Of a stretch of 64,000 nt of DNA, positions 43,248 to 52,868 are shown in pieces. The notes beneath the pieces were generated by a model that did not search any database, had not been told where the DNA came from, and saw only the letters and a list, made by a program, of their open reading frames with translations. Position numbers and translations under genes: made by a program. The DNA comes from Trichloromonas sp034006665 (GTDB lineage: Bacteria; Desulfobacterota; Desulfuromonadia; Desulfuromonadales; Trichloromonadaceae). Numbering within the stretch: the stretch's first letter is position 1; each line of letters opens with the position of its first letter. The stretch covers positions 1-64,000 of the forward strand of contig NZ_JAVESI010000007.1 of the NCBI RefSeq assembly GCF_034006665.1. The letters run 5' to 3'.

Positions 43248-44363
43248 GTGAATTCTTTCGGTTTTGATCTGCTGCACGAGGACGGACGCGCCCGGCGCGG
43301 ACGTCTGCATACCCGGCGCGGCGACGTTGAGACGCCGGTCTTCATGCCGGTGGGAACCCAGGCGACGGTGAAGGCCATGTACCCCGAAACCCTCAAGGAG
43401 ATCGGGGCGCAGATGATTTTGGCCAATACCTACCACCTGCTTCTGCGCCCGGGCCACGAGCGGGTTCGGGCCCTAGGCGGCCTGCATCGTTTTATGAACT
43501 GGGATCGTCCGATTCTCACCGACAGCGGCGGATTCCAGGTTTTCAGCCTCGGCGAGCTGCGCAAGATTGATGAGCAGGGAGTTCGCTTCCAGTCGCATCT
43601 GGACGGCGCCGCCCATGTCCTGACTCCCGAGTCCTCCATCGCTATCCAGGAAGCGCTGGGCAGCGATATCATCATGGCTTTCGATGAATGCATCCCTTAT
43701 CCGGCCAGTCGTGAATATGTGGCCGAGTCGACGGCCCGTTCCAGTCGTTGGGCCGCTCGCTGCCGCCAGGCGCGTCGGTTCGACGACGGCGCGGCTCTGT
43801 TCGGCATTGTCCAGGGGGGAATGCATCGTGATCTGCGCGCGCAAAGCGTCGCCGATCTGCTCGAACTCGGCTTCGAGGGTTACGCCGTCGGCGGCCTTTC
43901 CGTCGGCGAGTCGGCAGAGCTGATGTATGAGGTGATGGACTGGACGATGCCCCTTCTCCCTCGGGATCGTCCCCGTTATGTCATGGGGGTGGGGACTCCG
44001 GAAAATCTGGTGGAAGGGGTAAGACGCGGGGTGGATATGTTCGATTGCGTGATGCCGACCCGCAATGCCCGCAACGGCGTGCTTTTCACCAGCTTCGGCA
44101 GAATCAGCATCAAGCAGGCCCGCTATCTCGACGACGCGCGCCCCATCGATCCGGATTGCGACTGCTATGTCTGTCGCCATTACAGCCGGGCCTATCTGCG
44201 GCATCTCTATCAGAGCAACGAAATTCTCTCATCGATGTTGAACACCCACCACAATCTGCATTACTATCAGCGGCTGATGGCGCGGATGCGCGACGCTATC
44301 GCCGCAGACGCATTCGAGGAGTTCCGGGTCGATTTTCTCGCCCGGCGCGACAACGAATCGTGA
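43248..44363 (+). CDS. tgt: Queuine tRNA-ribosyltransferase
   Basis: A 371-residue enzyme exchanging guanine 34 of Asp, Asn, His and Tyr tRNAs for preQ1. Segments include TPVFMPVGTQATVKAM, LTDSGGFQVFSLGEL (with the catalytic Asp), GVGTPENLVEGVRRGVDMFDCVMPTRNARNG (second Asp), and the zinc site CDCYVCRHYSRAYLRHL. GTG start. It works directly before QueA in queuosine synthesis. Confidence 0.96.
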   Translation: MNSFGFDLLHEDGRARRGRLHTRRGDVETPVFMPVGTQATVKAMYPETLKEIGAQMILANTYHLLLRPGHERVRALGGLHRFMNWDRPILTDSGGFQVFSLGELRKIDEQGVRFQSHLDGAAHVLTPESSIAIQEALGSDIIMAFDECIPYPASREYVAESTARSSRWAARCRQARRFDDGAALFGIVQGGMHRDLRAQSVADLLELGFEGYAVGGLSVGESAELMYEVMDWTMPLLPRDRPRYVMGVGTPENLVEGVRRGVDMFDCVMPTRNARNGVLFTSFGRISIKQARYLDDARPIDPDCDCYVCRHYSRAYLRHLYQSNEILSSMLNTHHNLHYYQRLMARMRDAIAADAFEEFRVDFLARRDNES

Positions 44364-44436
44364 ACGCCGATGCCCGGGTTCGCGATGTTTCTTCAGATGG
44401 TTCCCAGCAAAATTTCATGACAAGGAGGTTCAAAAG

Positions 44437-44754
44437 ATGATTTCCCAGGCTTACGCAATGGCCCCCCCCGCGGGCGGACAGGCGGGGGGCGCCCCCGGTT
44501 ACGAAGGCATTATCATGCTGGTGGTGATGTTCGCCATCTTCTATTTTCTGCTTATTCGTCCGCAACAGAAACGGGCCAAGCAGCACAAGCAGCTCATCGA
44601 AAACCTGAAGGTCGGGGACCAGGTGGTGACCGCCGGCGGTCTCCACGGCAAGGTGGCCGCCCTGCAGGATACCGTGATCATGGTCGAGGTCGCTACCGGC
44701 GTCAAGATCAAGGTCAGCCGCAGTTCCATCGTCGCGACCCGCCAGGAGCAGTAG
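44437..44754 (+). CDS. yajC: Preprotein translocase subunit YajC
   Basis: A 105-residue protein with a glycine/proline-rich N-terminus, one membrane helix (MLVVMFAIFYFLLIRPQQKR) and the cytoplasmic domain motif VGDQVVTAGGLHGKVAAL. YajC associates with SecDF and the SecYEG translocon. An AGGAGG ribosome site precedes the ATG. It lies between tgt and secD as usual. Confidence 0.95.
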   Translation: MISQAYAMAPPAGGQAGGAPGYEGIIMLVVMFAIFYFLLIRPQQKRAKQHKQLIENLKVGDQVVTAGGLHGKVAALQDTVIMVEVATGVKIKVSRSSIVATRQEQ

Positions 44755-44817
44755 TCCCGGCCGGGACCGTGCGTCCCGCCGGTTCAGTCCAACGGACCAA
44801 AGGAGATTATTTCTACC

Positions 44818-46416
44818 ATGGCCAGAAGCCTCAAGTTGCGGGGGGGGCTGGTGCTGCTCTGCCTCCTCCTGTCGTTTATTTCCCTGGCTCCCACCTTTTG
44901 GGGCGGCAGTCTGCCCGGCTGGTGGGCCAGGTCATTCGATCCCATTCACCTCGGGCTCGACCTTCAGGGGGGCATGCATCTGGTGCTGGGGGTGGATGTG
45001 GACAAGGCGGTGGAAAGTCGTCTGGACAGCACCCTCGACCAGGTCGAAAGCCTGCTTGCCGAGAAGGACGTGATTTTCAAACGGGCCGAGCGTTTGCCCG
45101 GGGAGCGTTTGGCGGTCACCGTCTACGACGAGGATTCAGGCAAGGCCGTCGATGCCCTGATGCAGGAAAACTTCCCGACCCTTGAGGCCATGACCCTCTC
45201 CCAAGAGGGCGGCTACATTCAGAAGAACTATCGTCTGAGCGATCAGGAAATCGTCAACATTCGCGATTACGCCATCCGCCAGGCTCTGGAGACCCTGCGT
45301 AACCGCGTCGACCAGTTCGGGGTGAGCGAGCCGACCTTACAGATGCAGAGCGACGATCGCATCCTGATTCAGCTCCCCGGTATTCAGGATCCGGATCGGG
45401 CCATCGCCCTGCTCGGCAAGACCGCCCGTCTTGAATTCAAGATGGTGGCTGAGGACGCCAATCCCGAGGACGCCGTCAATGGGATGCTTCCCCCCGGCAC
45501 CCAGCTTCTCTACGAGCGTGATGTCAACCGCCAGACCGGCGAGGTCAGGGAAACGCCCCTGGTCGTTTATGAGAAAACCGCCTTGACCGGCGATCTGCTC
45601 GCCGATGCCCAGGTGCGTATCGACACCCGTTTCAACGAGCCCTATGTCGGCATCGATTTCAACCCGGTGGGCGCCAAGCGCTTCGATCAGATCACCGCCG
45701 CCAACGTCGGCAAGCGCATGGCCATCGTCCTCGACGATACCGTCTACTCGGCGCCGGTCATCCGCGAGCGCATCTCCGGCGGCAGCGCCCAGATCAGCGG
45801 CGCTTTCAACGAGCAGGAGGCGACCGACCTGGCCATCGTTCTACGCGCCGGTTCCCTGCCGGCGCCGGTGAAGATTCTCGAAAACCGTACCGTCGGACCT
45901 TCCCTGGGGCGTGACTCCATCAATCAGGGGATCGTTTCCGTCGTCGTCGGCGGCCTGCTGGTGGTGCTCGGCATGGCGATCTATTATCGCCTTTCCGGCT
46001 TGGTCGCCAATATCGTTCTGGTGCTCAACGTCTTCTTCATCCTGGCGCTTCTCTCCCTCTTCAAGGCGACCCTGACCTTGCCCGGCATCGCCGGCATCGT
46101 TCTCACCATCGGCATGGCGGTCGATGCCAACGTCCTGATTTTCGAGCGGATCCGCGAGGAACTCCGGCTCGGCAAGACGGTCCGCAACGCGATAGATGCC
46201 GGTTATGCCAAAGCATTTCTGACCATCATCGACGCCAACGTGACGACCCTGATCGCGGCCCTGGTTCTCTTCCAGTTCGGCACCGGACCGGTCAAGGGCT
46301 TTGCCGTCACCCTTTCGGTGGGCATCGTCTCCTCGCTCTTCACGGCGATTTTCGTTTCCCGGTTGATTTTCGACCTGTTCCTCGGTAACCGGCACATCAA
46401 GCGGATGAGCATATAA
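44818..46416 (+). CDS. secD: Protein translocase subunit SecD
   Basis: A 532-residue membrane protein that with SecF uses the proton gradient to pull secreted proteins through SecYEG. The first helix and LDLQGGMHLVLGVDVD open it; the periplasmic P1 head follows, and the C-terminal half contains six helices' worth of RND-type sequence (PSLGRDSINQGIVSVVVG, GMAVDANVLIFERIREEL). Length is usual for deltaproteobacteria (about 530). Confidence 0.95.
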   Translation: MARSLKLRGGLVLLCLLLSFISLAPTFWGGSLPGWWARSFDPIHLGLDLQGGMHLVLGVDVDKAVESRLDSTLDQVESLLAEKDVIFKRAERLPGERLAVTVYDEDSGKAVDALMQENFPTLEAMTLSQEGGYIQKNYRLSDQEIVNIRDYAIRQALETLRNRVDQFGVSEPTLQMQSDDRILIQLPGIQDPDRAIALLGKTARLEFKMVAEDANPEDAVNGMLPPGTQLLYERDVNRQTGEVRETPLVVYEKTALTGDLLADAQVRIDTRFNEPYVGIDFNPVGAKRFDQITAANVGKRMAIVLDDTVYSAPVIRERISGGSAQISGAFNEQEATDLAIVLRAGSLPAPVKILENRTVGPSLGRDSINQGIVSVVVGGLLVVLGMAIYYRLSGLVANIVLVLNVFFILALLSLFKATLTLPGIAGIVLTIGMAVDANVLIFERIREELRLGKTVRNAIDAGYAKAFLTIIDANVTTLIAALVLFQFGTGPVKGFAVTLSVGIVSSLFTAIFVSRLIFDLFLGNRHIKRMSI

Positions 46417-46429
46417 AAAGGAGATCTCC

Positions 46430-47368
46430 GTGGAACTTATCAAACCCAATATCAATATCGATTTCGTCGGTCGCCGGAAGATGGCGATCTGTTTCTCGCT
46501 GCTGCTCATCCTCGTCGGACTTGCCTCGCTGATTTTCAAGGGCGGACCGAGTTACGGCATCGATTTCGCCGGCGGCACGCTGGTGCAGATCAAATTCACC
46601 GAGGCCACCGATGCCGCCGCCATCCGCGAAGCCCTCGGTGGGGTGGATCTCGGCAGTTTCGCGGTGCAGCGTTTCGGCGAAGAAGGGGACGAATTCCTCA
46701 TCCGCGCGCAGAACACCAGCGCCGAACTGGAAGGGTTGTCCCATGCCATGACCGCCGCCCTGGAAGGCAAATACGGTGCCGGAAGCGTGGAGGTTCGCCG
46801 GGCCGAGATGGTCGGCCCCCAGGTCGGCAAGGACCTACGCGAAAAGGGGTTGATGGCCGTTCTTTACGCCATGATCGGCATCCTCGTCTACGTCAGCTGG
46901 CGCTTCGAGTTCCGTTACGCCGTTGGTGCCGTCATCGCGCTGCTGCACGACGTCGTCATTACCCTGGGCGCTTTTTCCCTTTTCAACATGGAAATCGACC
47001 TGCCGGTCATCGCCGCCTTTCTGGCGATCATCGGTTACTCCCTCAACGATACCATCATCGTTTATGACCGGATTCGCGAGAATCTGGGCAAGCATTCCAA
47101 GGAAGGGTTGGCTTCGGTCATCAATCACTCCATCAACGAAACCCTCTCCCGCACCATTCTCACTTCCGGCACAACCTTGCTGGTGGTGGCCGCGCTCTTC
47201 ATTTTCGGCGGCGGCGTGATTCACACCTTCGCTTTCGCGCTTCTGGTGGGGATTGTGATCGGCACCTATTCCTCCATTTTTGTCGCCAGCCCGCTGTTGC
47301 TCTTCTGGGAAAACCGCAAGGGCGGCCAGGGTGCCGGCAAGATCGCGACGGCCGGAGGGAAGGCATGA
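46430..47368 (+). CDS. secF: Protein translocase subunit SecF
   Basis: A 312-residue partner of SecD. The conserved segments are IDFAGGTLVQIKF in the periplasmic part and IIGYSLNDTIIVYDRIRENL and INETLSRTILTSGTTLL in the membrane part. GTG start with AAGGAG upstream, 13 bases after secD. The last 4 bases overlap the following TPR gene (ATGA). Confidence 0.95.
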   Translation: MELIKPNINIDFVGRRKMAICFSLLLILVGLASLIFKGGPSYGIDFAGGTLVQIKFTEATDAAAIREALGGVDLGSFAVQRFGEEGDEFLIRAQNTSAELEGLSHAMTAALEGKYGAGSVEVRRAEMVGPQVGKDLREKGLMAVLYAMIGILVYVSWRFEFRYAVGAVIALLHDVVITLGAFSLFNMEIDLPVIAAFLAIIGYSLNDTIIVYDRIRENLGKHSKEGLASVINHSINETLSRTILTSGTTLLVVAALFIFGGGVIHTFAFALLVGIVIGTYSSIFVASPLLLFWENRKGGQGAGKIATAGGKA

Positions 47369-47931
47369 AAAAGGAAACGCTCTTTTTTATCGCCGTCGCT
47401 CTGATTGTCGGGGTGCTGGTCGGTGTCCTGGTCAGCAAGGGGGGGCATGCTCCGGCACCGGTCCAAGGAGGCGCGCTGGCGGTGCCGGCCTCTAATGTGC
47501 AACAGAATATCCAGATGATAGAAAAGATGGTGGCCGCCGATCCCGGTAATCGCGCAGCCTGGGTTCAGCTCGGTCACGCCTATTTCGATAGCCGGCAGGC
47601 GGTGAAGGCCGTTGAAGCGTACAACAAGGCGCTGGAGCTCGACCCCAACGACCCCGACGTGCTCACCGACCAAGGGGTGATGTTTCGCGATCTGGGCTGG
47701 TTCGATCGCGCCGAAGAAAATTTCATCAAGGCCAACGAGCTCAACCCCGCTCATGCCCAGAGCCTTTACAATCTCGGTGTGGTCTACCGTTACGACATGA
47801 ACGATGCCAATCGCGCCCGCGAGGTCTGGACTCGCTATCTGCAGGTCAATCCGAGCGGTCCCGGCTCCGATAATATCCGCCATGAACTGGAATTCTTAGG
47901 CGGCGCATCGACCCTGGAGTTGCCCCGCTAG
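47365..47931 (+). CDS. Membrane-anchored TPR protein
   Basis: A 188-residue protein with one N-terminal helix (about residues 5-26) and at least three TPR-like repeats from residue 50 on (AAWVQLGHAYFDSRQAVKAVEAYNKA; DVLTDQGVMFRDLGWFDRAEENF; SLYNLGVVYRYDMNDANRAREVW). Topology suggests the repeats are periplasmic. Its start overlaps the secF stop, so it is made with SecDF; it may act as a scaffold, but its partner is unknown. A terminator follows 57 bases after its stop. Confidence 0.85.
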   Translation: MKKETLFFIAVALIVGVLVGVLVSKGGHAPAPVQGGALAVPASNVQQNIQMIEKMVAADPGNRAAWVQLGHAYFDSRQAVKAVEAYNKALELDPNDPDVLTDQGVMFRDLGWFDRAEENFIKANELNPAHAQSLYNLGVVYRYDMNDANRAREVWTRYLQVNPSGPGSDNIRHELEFLGGASTLELPR

Positions 47932-47988
47932 GCGGGGGGCTGGCTCCTTTGGCCTGCGGAGCTGTTGCGAAGAATTGTCTAAAATTAC

Positions 47989-48019
47989 AAGCCGAAAGCG
48001 ATGCTTTCGGCTTGTTTTT
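47989..48019 (+). terminator. Intrinsic terminator of the queA-secDF-TPR operon
   Basis: AAGCCGAAAGC pairs with GCTTTCGGCTT (11 bp, 3-base loop) followed by GTTTTT. Confidence 0.9.
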
Positions 48020-48031
48020 CAGGGGAATCGG

Positions 48032-48247
48032 ATGTCCGGCCCGCGGAGAACTTCGATTGCCGTCGTTCTCGGCGAAGAGGTGTCCGTGGATGTCCTGATG
48101 CCTGGAAATGATCGGCGTGAGCAGGACGATGAGGCGTTGGCGGCCTCTTTCTACGATGGCCGGATCACCATTTATCTCGGTAGGGCGCGTTTCGCAACCT
48201 GTCTCTTTGTACCGCCGCCGCATGTGGGGATTTCATGGAACCAGTAA
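48032..48247 (+). CDS. Possible small protein overlapping recJ start
   Basis: A 71-codon frame starting at an ATG with AGGGGAA upstream, directly after the terminator, and ending 13 bases inside recJ. It reads as an ordinary globular sequence (TSIAVVLGEEVSVDVLMPG, FYDGRITIYLGRARFATC) rather than a low-complexity shadow, but no family is recognised. It might be a leader that couples translation to recJ, or chance. Confidence 0.3.
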   Translation: MSGPRRTSIAVVLGEEVSVDVLMPGNDRREQDDEALAASFYDGRITIYLGRARFATCLFVPPPHVGISWNQ

Positions 48248-49971
48248 AGAGGCGCCATTGGGTGCCGCGATATGTCGAGTCGGTTCTTGAGCGGGAAGGG
48301 GAGTTGGCCCGGATTCTCGAACTGACCCCGCTGACGGCGCGCATTCTGCTTGCCCGGGGGATTGAAAGTCCGGATCAGGCGCGCTTTTTCATCGACGGAA
48401 AACTGGCGGATCTCCCTGATCCCTTTTCCCTGCTCGGCATGGAACGGGGGGTGGCGCGGCTGCTTCACGCCTGGCGATGCGGGGAGCGGGTGCGCATTCA
48501 TGGCGATTACGACGTCGACGGCATTACCGCCACCGTACTGCTGGTGGAGGGTTTCACCCAGTTTGGACTGAAGGTCGATTATCACATCCCCTTGCGCCTC
48601 AAAGACGGCTACGGTCTTTCCGTCGAAGCCCTGGAAGGGGCCGCGGCAGAGGGGATTTCCGTGGTGGTTTCCGTCGATTGCGGCGTTTCCGCCGTGGCCG
48701 AGGCACAGCGCGCCCGGGAACTGGGACTCGATCTCATCGTCACCGATCATCATCAGGCTCCTGCCGAAATACCCCGCGCCCACGCCCTGATCAATCCCCA
48801 TCAGCCCGGTTGCCCCTTTCCTTTCAAGGATCTCGCCGGGGTCGGCGTCGCCTTCTTTTTGCTGGTTGCCCTGCGCAAGGCGCTGCGCGAAGCCGGAGCT
48901 TTTTCCGGAGGGAAGGAGCCGGATCTGCGCCGACTCCTCGATCTGGTGGCTCTCGGCACTATCGCCGACCTGGTTCCCCTGACCGGCCTGAACCGCTTGT
49001 TGACCCGCATCGGCCTGCAACTGCTGGACAAGCAGCCGCGCCCGGGGATTCAGGCCCTGCGTCAGGTGGCGGCCGTGGATAAGGTAAGCTGCGGAACCGT
49101 CGGCTTTCGCCTCGCCCCCCGTCTCAACGCCGCCGGCCGCCTGGAAGACGCCGCTCTGGGCGTTGAGTTGCTTCTGGGTTGCGAGTCCGTTGCCTGTCGG
49201 GAACTGGCTGAACTTCTCGACGGCTTCAATCGGGAGCGCCAGGCGATCGAAAAAGAAACTCTGGAGCAGGCGGTGACCTCTCTGGAAAGCGGCGTTGATG
49301 ATACTCCCTCTTCCATTGTTCTTGCCGATACGCGCTGGCATCCCGGCGTCATCGGCATTGTCGCCAGCCGCTTGGTGGAACGCTATCACCGGCCGACGGT
49401 GTTGATCTCCCTTGATGGCGAGCAGGGCAAGGGTTCAGCCCGTTCCATTCGGGGATTTCATCTCTATCAGGCCCTGGAACTGTGCCGTGAACGCCTGCTC
49501 GGTTTCGGCGGCCATGCCTATGCCGCCGGACTCTCCATTGCCGAAGGGGAAGTGACCGAGTTTGCTCGCGTTTTTGAGCAAGTAGCCCGCGAGTCTCTCT
49601 CTCCTGACGACCTTCTCCCCCGCCTCGGTCACGACGGCGAGGTGTTGCTGGAAGATCTCGATCCGGCCACGGTCGGAGAACTGGGGCGGCTTGCCCCCTT
49701 CGGCATGGGCAATCCCGAGCCAGCTTTTGTTGTGCGCAGTGTGCGCATTCAGCAGGCGACCGTGGTCGGCGGTGATCATCTGCGTTTTGTCGCCCGCCAG
49801 GACGGTTACAGCCTGCCCTGCATCGCTTTCGGCATGGCCGCGCGCCAGGGGGAGCTGAGCGGGCCGATGGATCTGCTCTTTTCTCCGACCATCAATGAAT
49901 GGAAAGGGCGCTTTGACGTGCAGTTGCAGATCCGGGATTTTCGCCCTTCCGCCCAGATGCCGGGAGACTGA
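48235..49971 (+). CDS. recJ: Single-stranded-DNA-specific exonuclease RecJ
   Basis: A 578-residue 5'-3' exonuclease used in recombination and mismatch repair. The DHH phosphoesterase motifs are complete: IHGDYDVDGITATVLL, VSVDCGVSAV, IVTDHHQAP and the later DHHA1 part with FGGHAYAAGLSIAEG; the OB-fold follows at the C-terminus (LLFSPTINEWKGRFDVQLQI). Length matches E. coli RecJ (577). Confidence 0.95.
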   Translation: MEPVKRRHWVPRYVESVLEREGELARILELTPLTARILLARGIESPDQARFFIDGKLADLPDPFSLLGMERGVARLLHAWRCGERVRIHGDYDVDGITATVLLVEGFTQFGLKVDYHIPLRLKDGYGLSVEALEGAAAEGISVVVSVDCGVSAVAEAQRARELGLDLIVTDHHQAPAEIPRAHALINPHQPGCPFPFKDLAGVGVAFFLLVALRKALREAGAFSGGKEPDLRRLLDLVALGTIADLVPLTGLNRLLTRIGLQLLDKQPRPGIQALRQVAAVDKVSCGTVGFRLAPRLNAAGRLEDAALGVELLLGCESVACRELAELLDGFNRERQAIEKETLEQAVTSLESGVDDTPSSIVLADTRWHPGVIGIVASRLVERYHRPTVLISLDGEQGKGSARSIRGFHLYQALELCRERLLGFGGHAYAAGLSIAEGEVTEFARVFEQVARESLSPDDLLPRLGHDGEVLLEDLDPATVGELGRLAPFGMGNPEPAFVVRSVRIQQATVVGGDHLRFVARQDGYSLPCIAFGMAARQGELSGPMDLLFSPTINEWKGRFDVQLQIRDFRPSAQMPGD

Positions 49972-50075
49972 TCAAGTTTCTTGAATTTCCTGTTCGGTCG
50001 GCTAATATATCCGGCATGGTTAACAATTCCGGAACGACCGGAAATTACCCTTTAAATCGTGAAGGAGTTTCTGTC

Positions 50076-50633
50076 ATGAGCCTTGTGGAATCGATCGACG
50101 TCCCGCTGGGATGGAAGATGAAGCGTTTCATTCTGCAGGATGCCAAAGACCGCAGCCACGACTGCGACGATATTTTCGGCGAATTGGGATTGCTGGTGGT
50201 CTTTACCTGCAATCACTGCCCCTATGCCGACGCCCAGTGGTCCCGGCTCATCGAGTTGGCCCGCTACGGTCGTGAGTATGGGATTGCTACCGTGGCGATC
50301 AATCCTAACATTCATCCCAATTACCCTGCGGATGCTCCCGAGGCCATGCTCGACAAGATCCGTGAACTCGGGATCGATTTCCCTTATCTGGTGGATGAGA
50401 GTCAATCGATAGCACGGTCGTTCAAGGCTCAGTGCACCCCAGACCCCTATCTCTTCGACCGCAAATGGCGCTTGGTCTATCATGGGCGCATCGATGACTG
50501 TTGGGAAGACCCGGCCAAAGTCACCCGCCAGGAGCTTAAGGAAGCCATGGATCGCCTTATCGCCGGCAAGCCGCCCTTGGAGGTCCAACACCCGGCCATG
50601 GGCTGTTCCATCAAATGGCGGCCGGAAGACTGA
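50076..50633 (+). CDS. Thioredoxin-family (AhpC/TSA-like) protein
   Basis: A 185-residue protein with a thioredoxin fold. The active-site motif is CNHCPY (Cys near residues 46 and 49), preceded by GLLVVFTCN, and the fold continues with TVAINPNIHPNYPADAPEAM and a cis-proline-type region QCTPDPYLFD. This is the common 'CNHCPY' thioredoxin-like family found in many bacteria, probably a cytoplasmic thiol oxidoreductase or peroxiredoxin relative; the substrate is unknown. ATG at 50076 with AAGGAG upstream. Terminator after it. Confidence 0.88.
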   Translation: MSLVESIDVPLGWKMKRFILQDAKDRSHDCDDIFGELGLLVVFTCNHCPYADAQWSRLIELARYGREYGIATVAINPNIHPNYPADAPEAMLDKIRELGIDFPYLVDESQSIARSFKAQCTPDPYLFDRKWRLVYHGRIDDCWEDPAKVTRQELKEAMDRLIAGKPPLEVQHPAMGCSIKWRPED

Positions 50634-50685
50634 GCCGTGTGCGAAGAGCGAAACTGCGGCGGAAGTATTTGCTTCAGGAAAGATA

Positions 50686-50730
50686 AAACGAACAGGCCGG
50701 AGGAAATTCCTCCGGCCTGTTCGTTTGTTG
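50686..50730. terminator. Bidirectional intrinsic terminator
   Basis: AAACGAACAGGCCGGAGG (50686-50703) pairs with CCTCCGGCCTGTTCGTTT (50709-50726), with A and T runs at the ends. It ends the thioredoxin-like gene and may also stop the minus-strand cyclase transcript. Confidence 0.9.
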
Positions 50731-50837
50731 GCAAGGAAATAAATCTGTCCTCTTTCCCTTGTGGCAAGAGCCCTTAAACTAGCGCCATTCGAATCCGTTC
50801 TCTTTTTTCGGCGGTCGGGAAACAAAGAAAGTGGGTC

Positions 50838-52868
50838 TCAAACGCGAGCGGCCAGATTGGAGCGCCTTTGCTGCTTGTCGCGATACATGCGCTTGTCGGC
50901 CAGTTTGAGCAGCTCGGCTTCCGTCAGGCCATCGTCGGGGTAACAGGCGTAGCCGATGCTGGCCGACAGCGCGATGCTGCGGCCTTCAACGTTGAAGGGC
51001 GACTCGAACAGGGCCAAAAGCCGCTGGCGCAGGGCTTCGGTCGGCTTGTTGCCGGTCTGGTCGAGGAGCACGACAAATTCGTCGCCACCCCAGCGGCAGG
51101 CCAGATCGCCGGTTCGCAGTACCTGCTGCAGGCGCTGCGCCACCAGCATCAGCACCTGGTCGCCGAAGGTATGACCATACTGATCATTAACGGGCTTGAA
51201 CTGGTCGAGGTCAACGACCAGCAGGCAAAAGGCAACCGGCTGTGGCGCATGCACCAGCTGATCAAGGCGGCGGCTGAGAAACAAACGATTGGCCAGACCG
51301 GTGAGGGCATCGGTCTGGGCCAGGCTGCGCACCTGTTCCTCCTGCCGCTTGCGGTCGGTGATGTCGATGGCGAAATGCAGATACAGATCGTTTTCGCTGT
51401 CATTGACCGGCCGCCAGCAAACCATTTCCCAGCGGCCGTCGGGGCTCTGCAACTCCTGGGTCAGAGGGGTGTCCCCCTCGGTCGGCGGCGCCTTCTGACA
51501 GCAGGGACTCGGTTTTCCGATACGCACCCCCATTTCCAGGGCCTGGCGGTTGGCGCTGACCACTTGGCGGCTGGAATAGCGCGCCAAGATGGCCGGATAG
51601 GGCAAGGCATCGAGCAGCACCTGCTGGAATCGCTGCGATTCCTGCAGCTGGCGTTGGGCCTCGGCCTCGCGCTGCTTGCGTTCGACCAGATCAAGGGCGA
51701 AGGCCAGATCGTCACGCAGCTGTTCGAGCAGGAGTACCCGCTCGGTAGTGAAGTAACCGATCCGATCGGCGTAAACCTTCAGCGCGCCCAGGGGGCGGCC
51801 ATCACAGAGAATCGGCAGGGCGGCCGAAGCGCGAATGCCGGCCTCGCGCGCCGCCACCACCCAAGGCGAATCGGCCAGATCGCGCAGAAAATCGTTGGTC
51901 ACTACCGTGCGCTGCTCGCGGATGGCGAGACTGGTGGGGCCACGCCCCTCGGCGTAATCGGGATCGACACTGACACGAATGTGATCGAGGTACTGCTGGC
52001 AGCCAGCGTCACCGGCACGCGCCACCGGCTGCAGCTGCCGGCTGTCCTCATCGAGCCGGGCCACGCTGGCCATCTGGAACTGACCATAGTCCACCACGAT
52101 ATTACAGATCTGCTCAAACAGCTGCTGCGGCGTGGCGATACGCATCATGACCTGGTTGGCTGCGCTCAGGGCGCTGTAGAGATTATTGCTGTGGTGCAGT
52201 TCGTGGCGGGCCTGTTGGCAGGCTGTCACCTGGGAAAGCAACTGTCGACCGCCGATCCGCAACCCCCAGGCACCCAGAGCCCAGATGCCGACACAGGCCA
52301 GATTGAAGGCGATGGCCTTGGTGGCCAGCAGATTCTCGATGGGCCGCAGAGGCACCTGAATGCTCAGCGCCGCCGGCACGGCCGCGTCGGCGTAGCCGGC
52401 GTGACAGCCTTGGCAGCGTTCGGAAACCTCCATGCGATGCAGCTCGCGGTAGAGCGCCCCCGGCTGTTCATCGCGCACTAGCTCCTCCAGCCTTTCTGCA
52501 GCAGACAGCGCCACCAGAGCCTGACGTTCCCAGCTGTCGGGCGCATTGGCGGCATTGAGCGGCACCGGGCTGACCAGGCGGCTGTGCACCCCTTCGCGCG
52601 GCAGCAACGCCTGCACCTGACTGAGCACTTGGGCCGGCGACATAATAACACCATCGGCCAGCTGCAGCGAACCGTGCTGCAACGCCCACTTGCGCACGGT
52701 ATCACTGCGTTCCTTTTCCAGAGCCGCGGCCTGATGCGCCAGCATTTCTACCTCGCGTTGCCCCTGCAACGCATTGAAGATCAACCCCAGCAGGGCCAGC
52801 AGCAGCCAACCCAGCTGCAGGCAAAGCAGAAAGCGACGGCTAAAACGCAGTTCCTTGACACCATCCAT
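50838..52868 (-). CDS. Haem-c sensor diguanylate cyclase (DUF3365-GAF-PAS-GGDEF)
   Basis: A 676-residue membrane enzyme. Helices at about 12-34 and 185-205 enclose a periplasmic domain with one CxxCH site, CQGCH (Cys152, Cys155, His156), placed as in Tll0287/DUF3365-type haem sensors. The cytoplasmic part has a GAF domain (about 235-400), a PAS-like domain (about 415-510) and a GGDEF domain with intact GGDEF at 594 and the I-site RTGD five residues earlier. Its wording is rich in CTG and CAG codons compared with neighbours, which may hint at transfer. It is monocistronic, so it presumably responds to redox state or a small gas. Confidence 0.88.
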   Translation of the reverse strand: MDGVKELRFSRRFLLCLQLGWLLLALLGLIFNALQGQREVEMLAHQAAALEKERSDTVRKWALQHGSLQLADGVIMSPAQVLSQVQALLPREGVHSRLVSPVPLNAANAPDSWERQALVALSAAERLEELVRDEQPGALYRELHRMEVSERCQGCHAGYADAAVPAALSIQVPLRPIENLLATKAIAFNLACVGIWALGAWGLRIGGRQLLSQVTACQQARHELHHSNNLYSALSAANQVMMRIATPQQLFEQICNIVVDYGQFQMASVARLDEDSRQLQPVARAGDAGCQQYLDHIRVSVDPDYAEGRGPTSLAIREQRTVVTNDFLRDLADSPWVVAAREAGIRASAALPILCDGRPLGALKVYADRIGYFTTERVLLLEQLRDDLAFALDLVERKQREAEAQRQLQESQRFQQVLLDALPYPAILARYSSRQVVSANRQALEMGVRIGKPSPCCQKAPPTEGDTPLTQELQSPDGRWEMVCWRPVNDSENDLYLHFAIDITDRKRQEEQVRSLAQTDALTGLANRLFLSRRLDQLVHAPQPVAFCLLVVDLDQFKPVNDQYGHTFGDQVLMLVAQRLQQVLRTGDLACRWGGDEFVVLLDQTGNKPTEALRQRLLALFESPFNVEGRSIALSASIGYACYPDDGLTEAELLKLADKRMYRDKQQRRSNLAARV

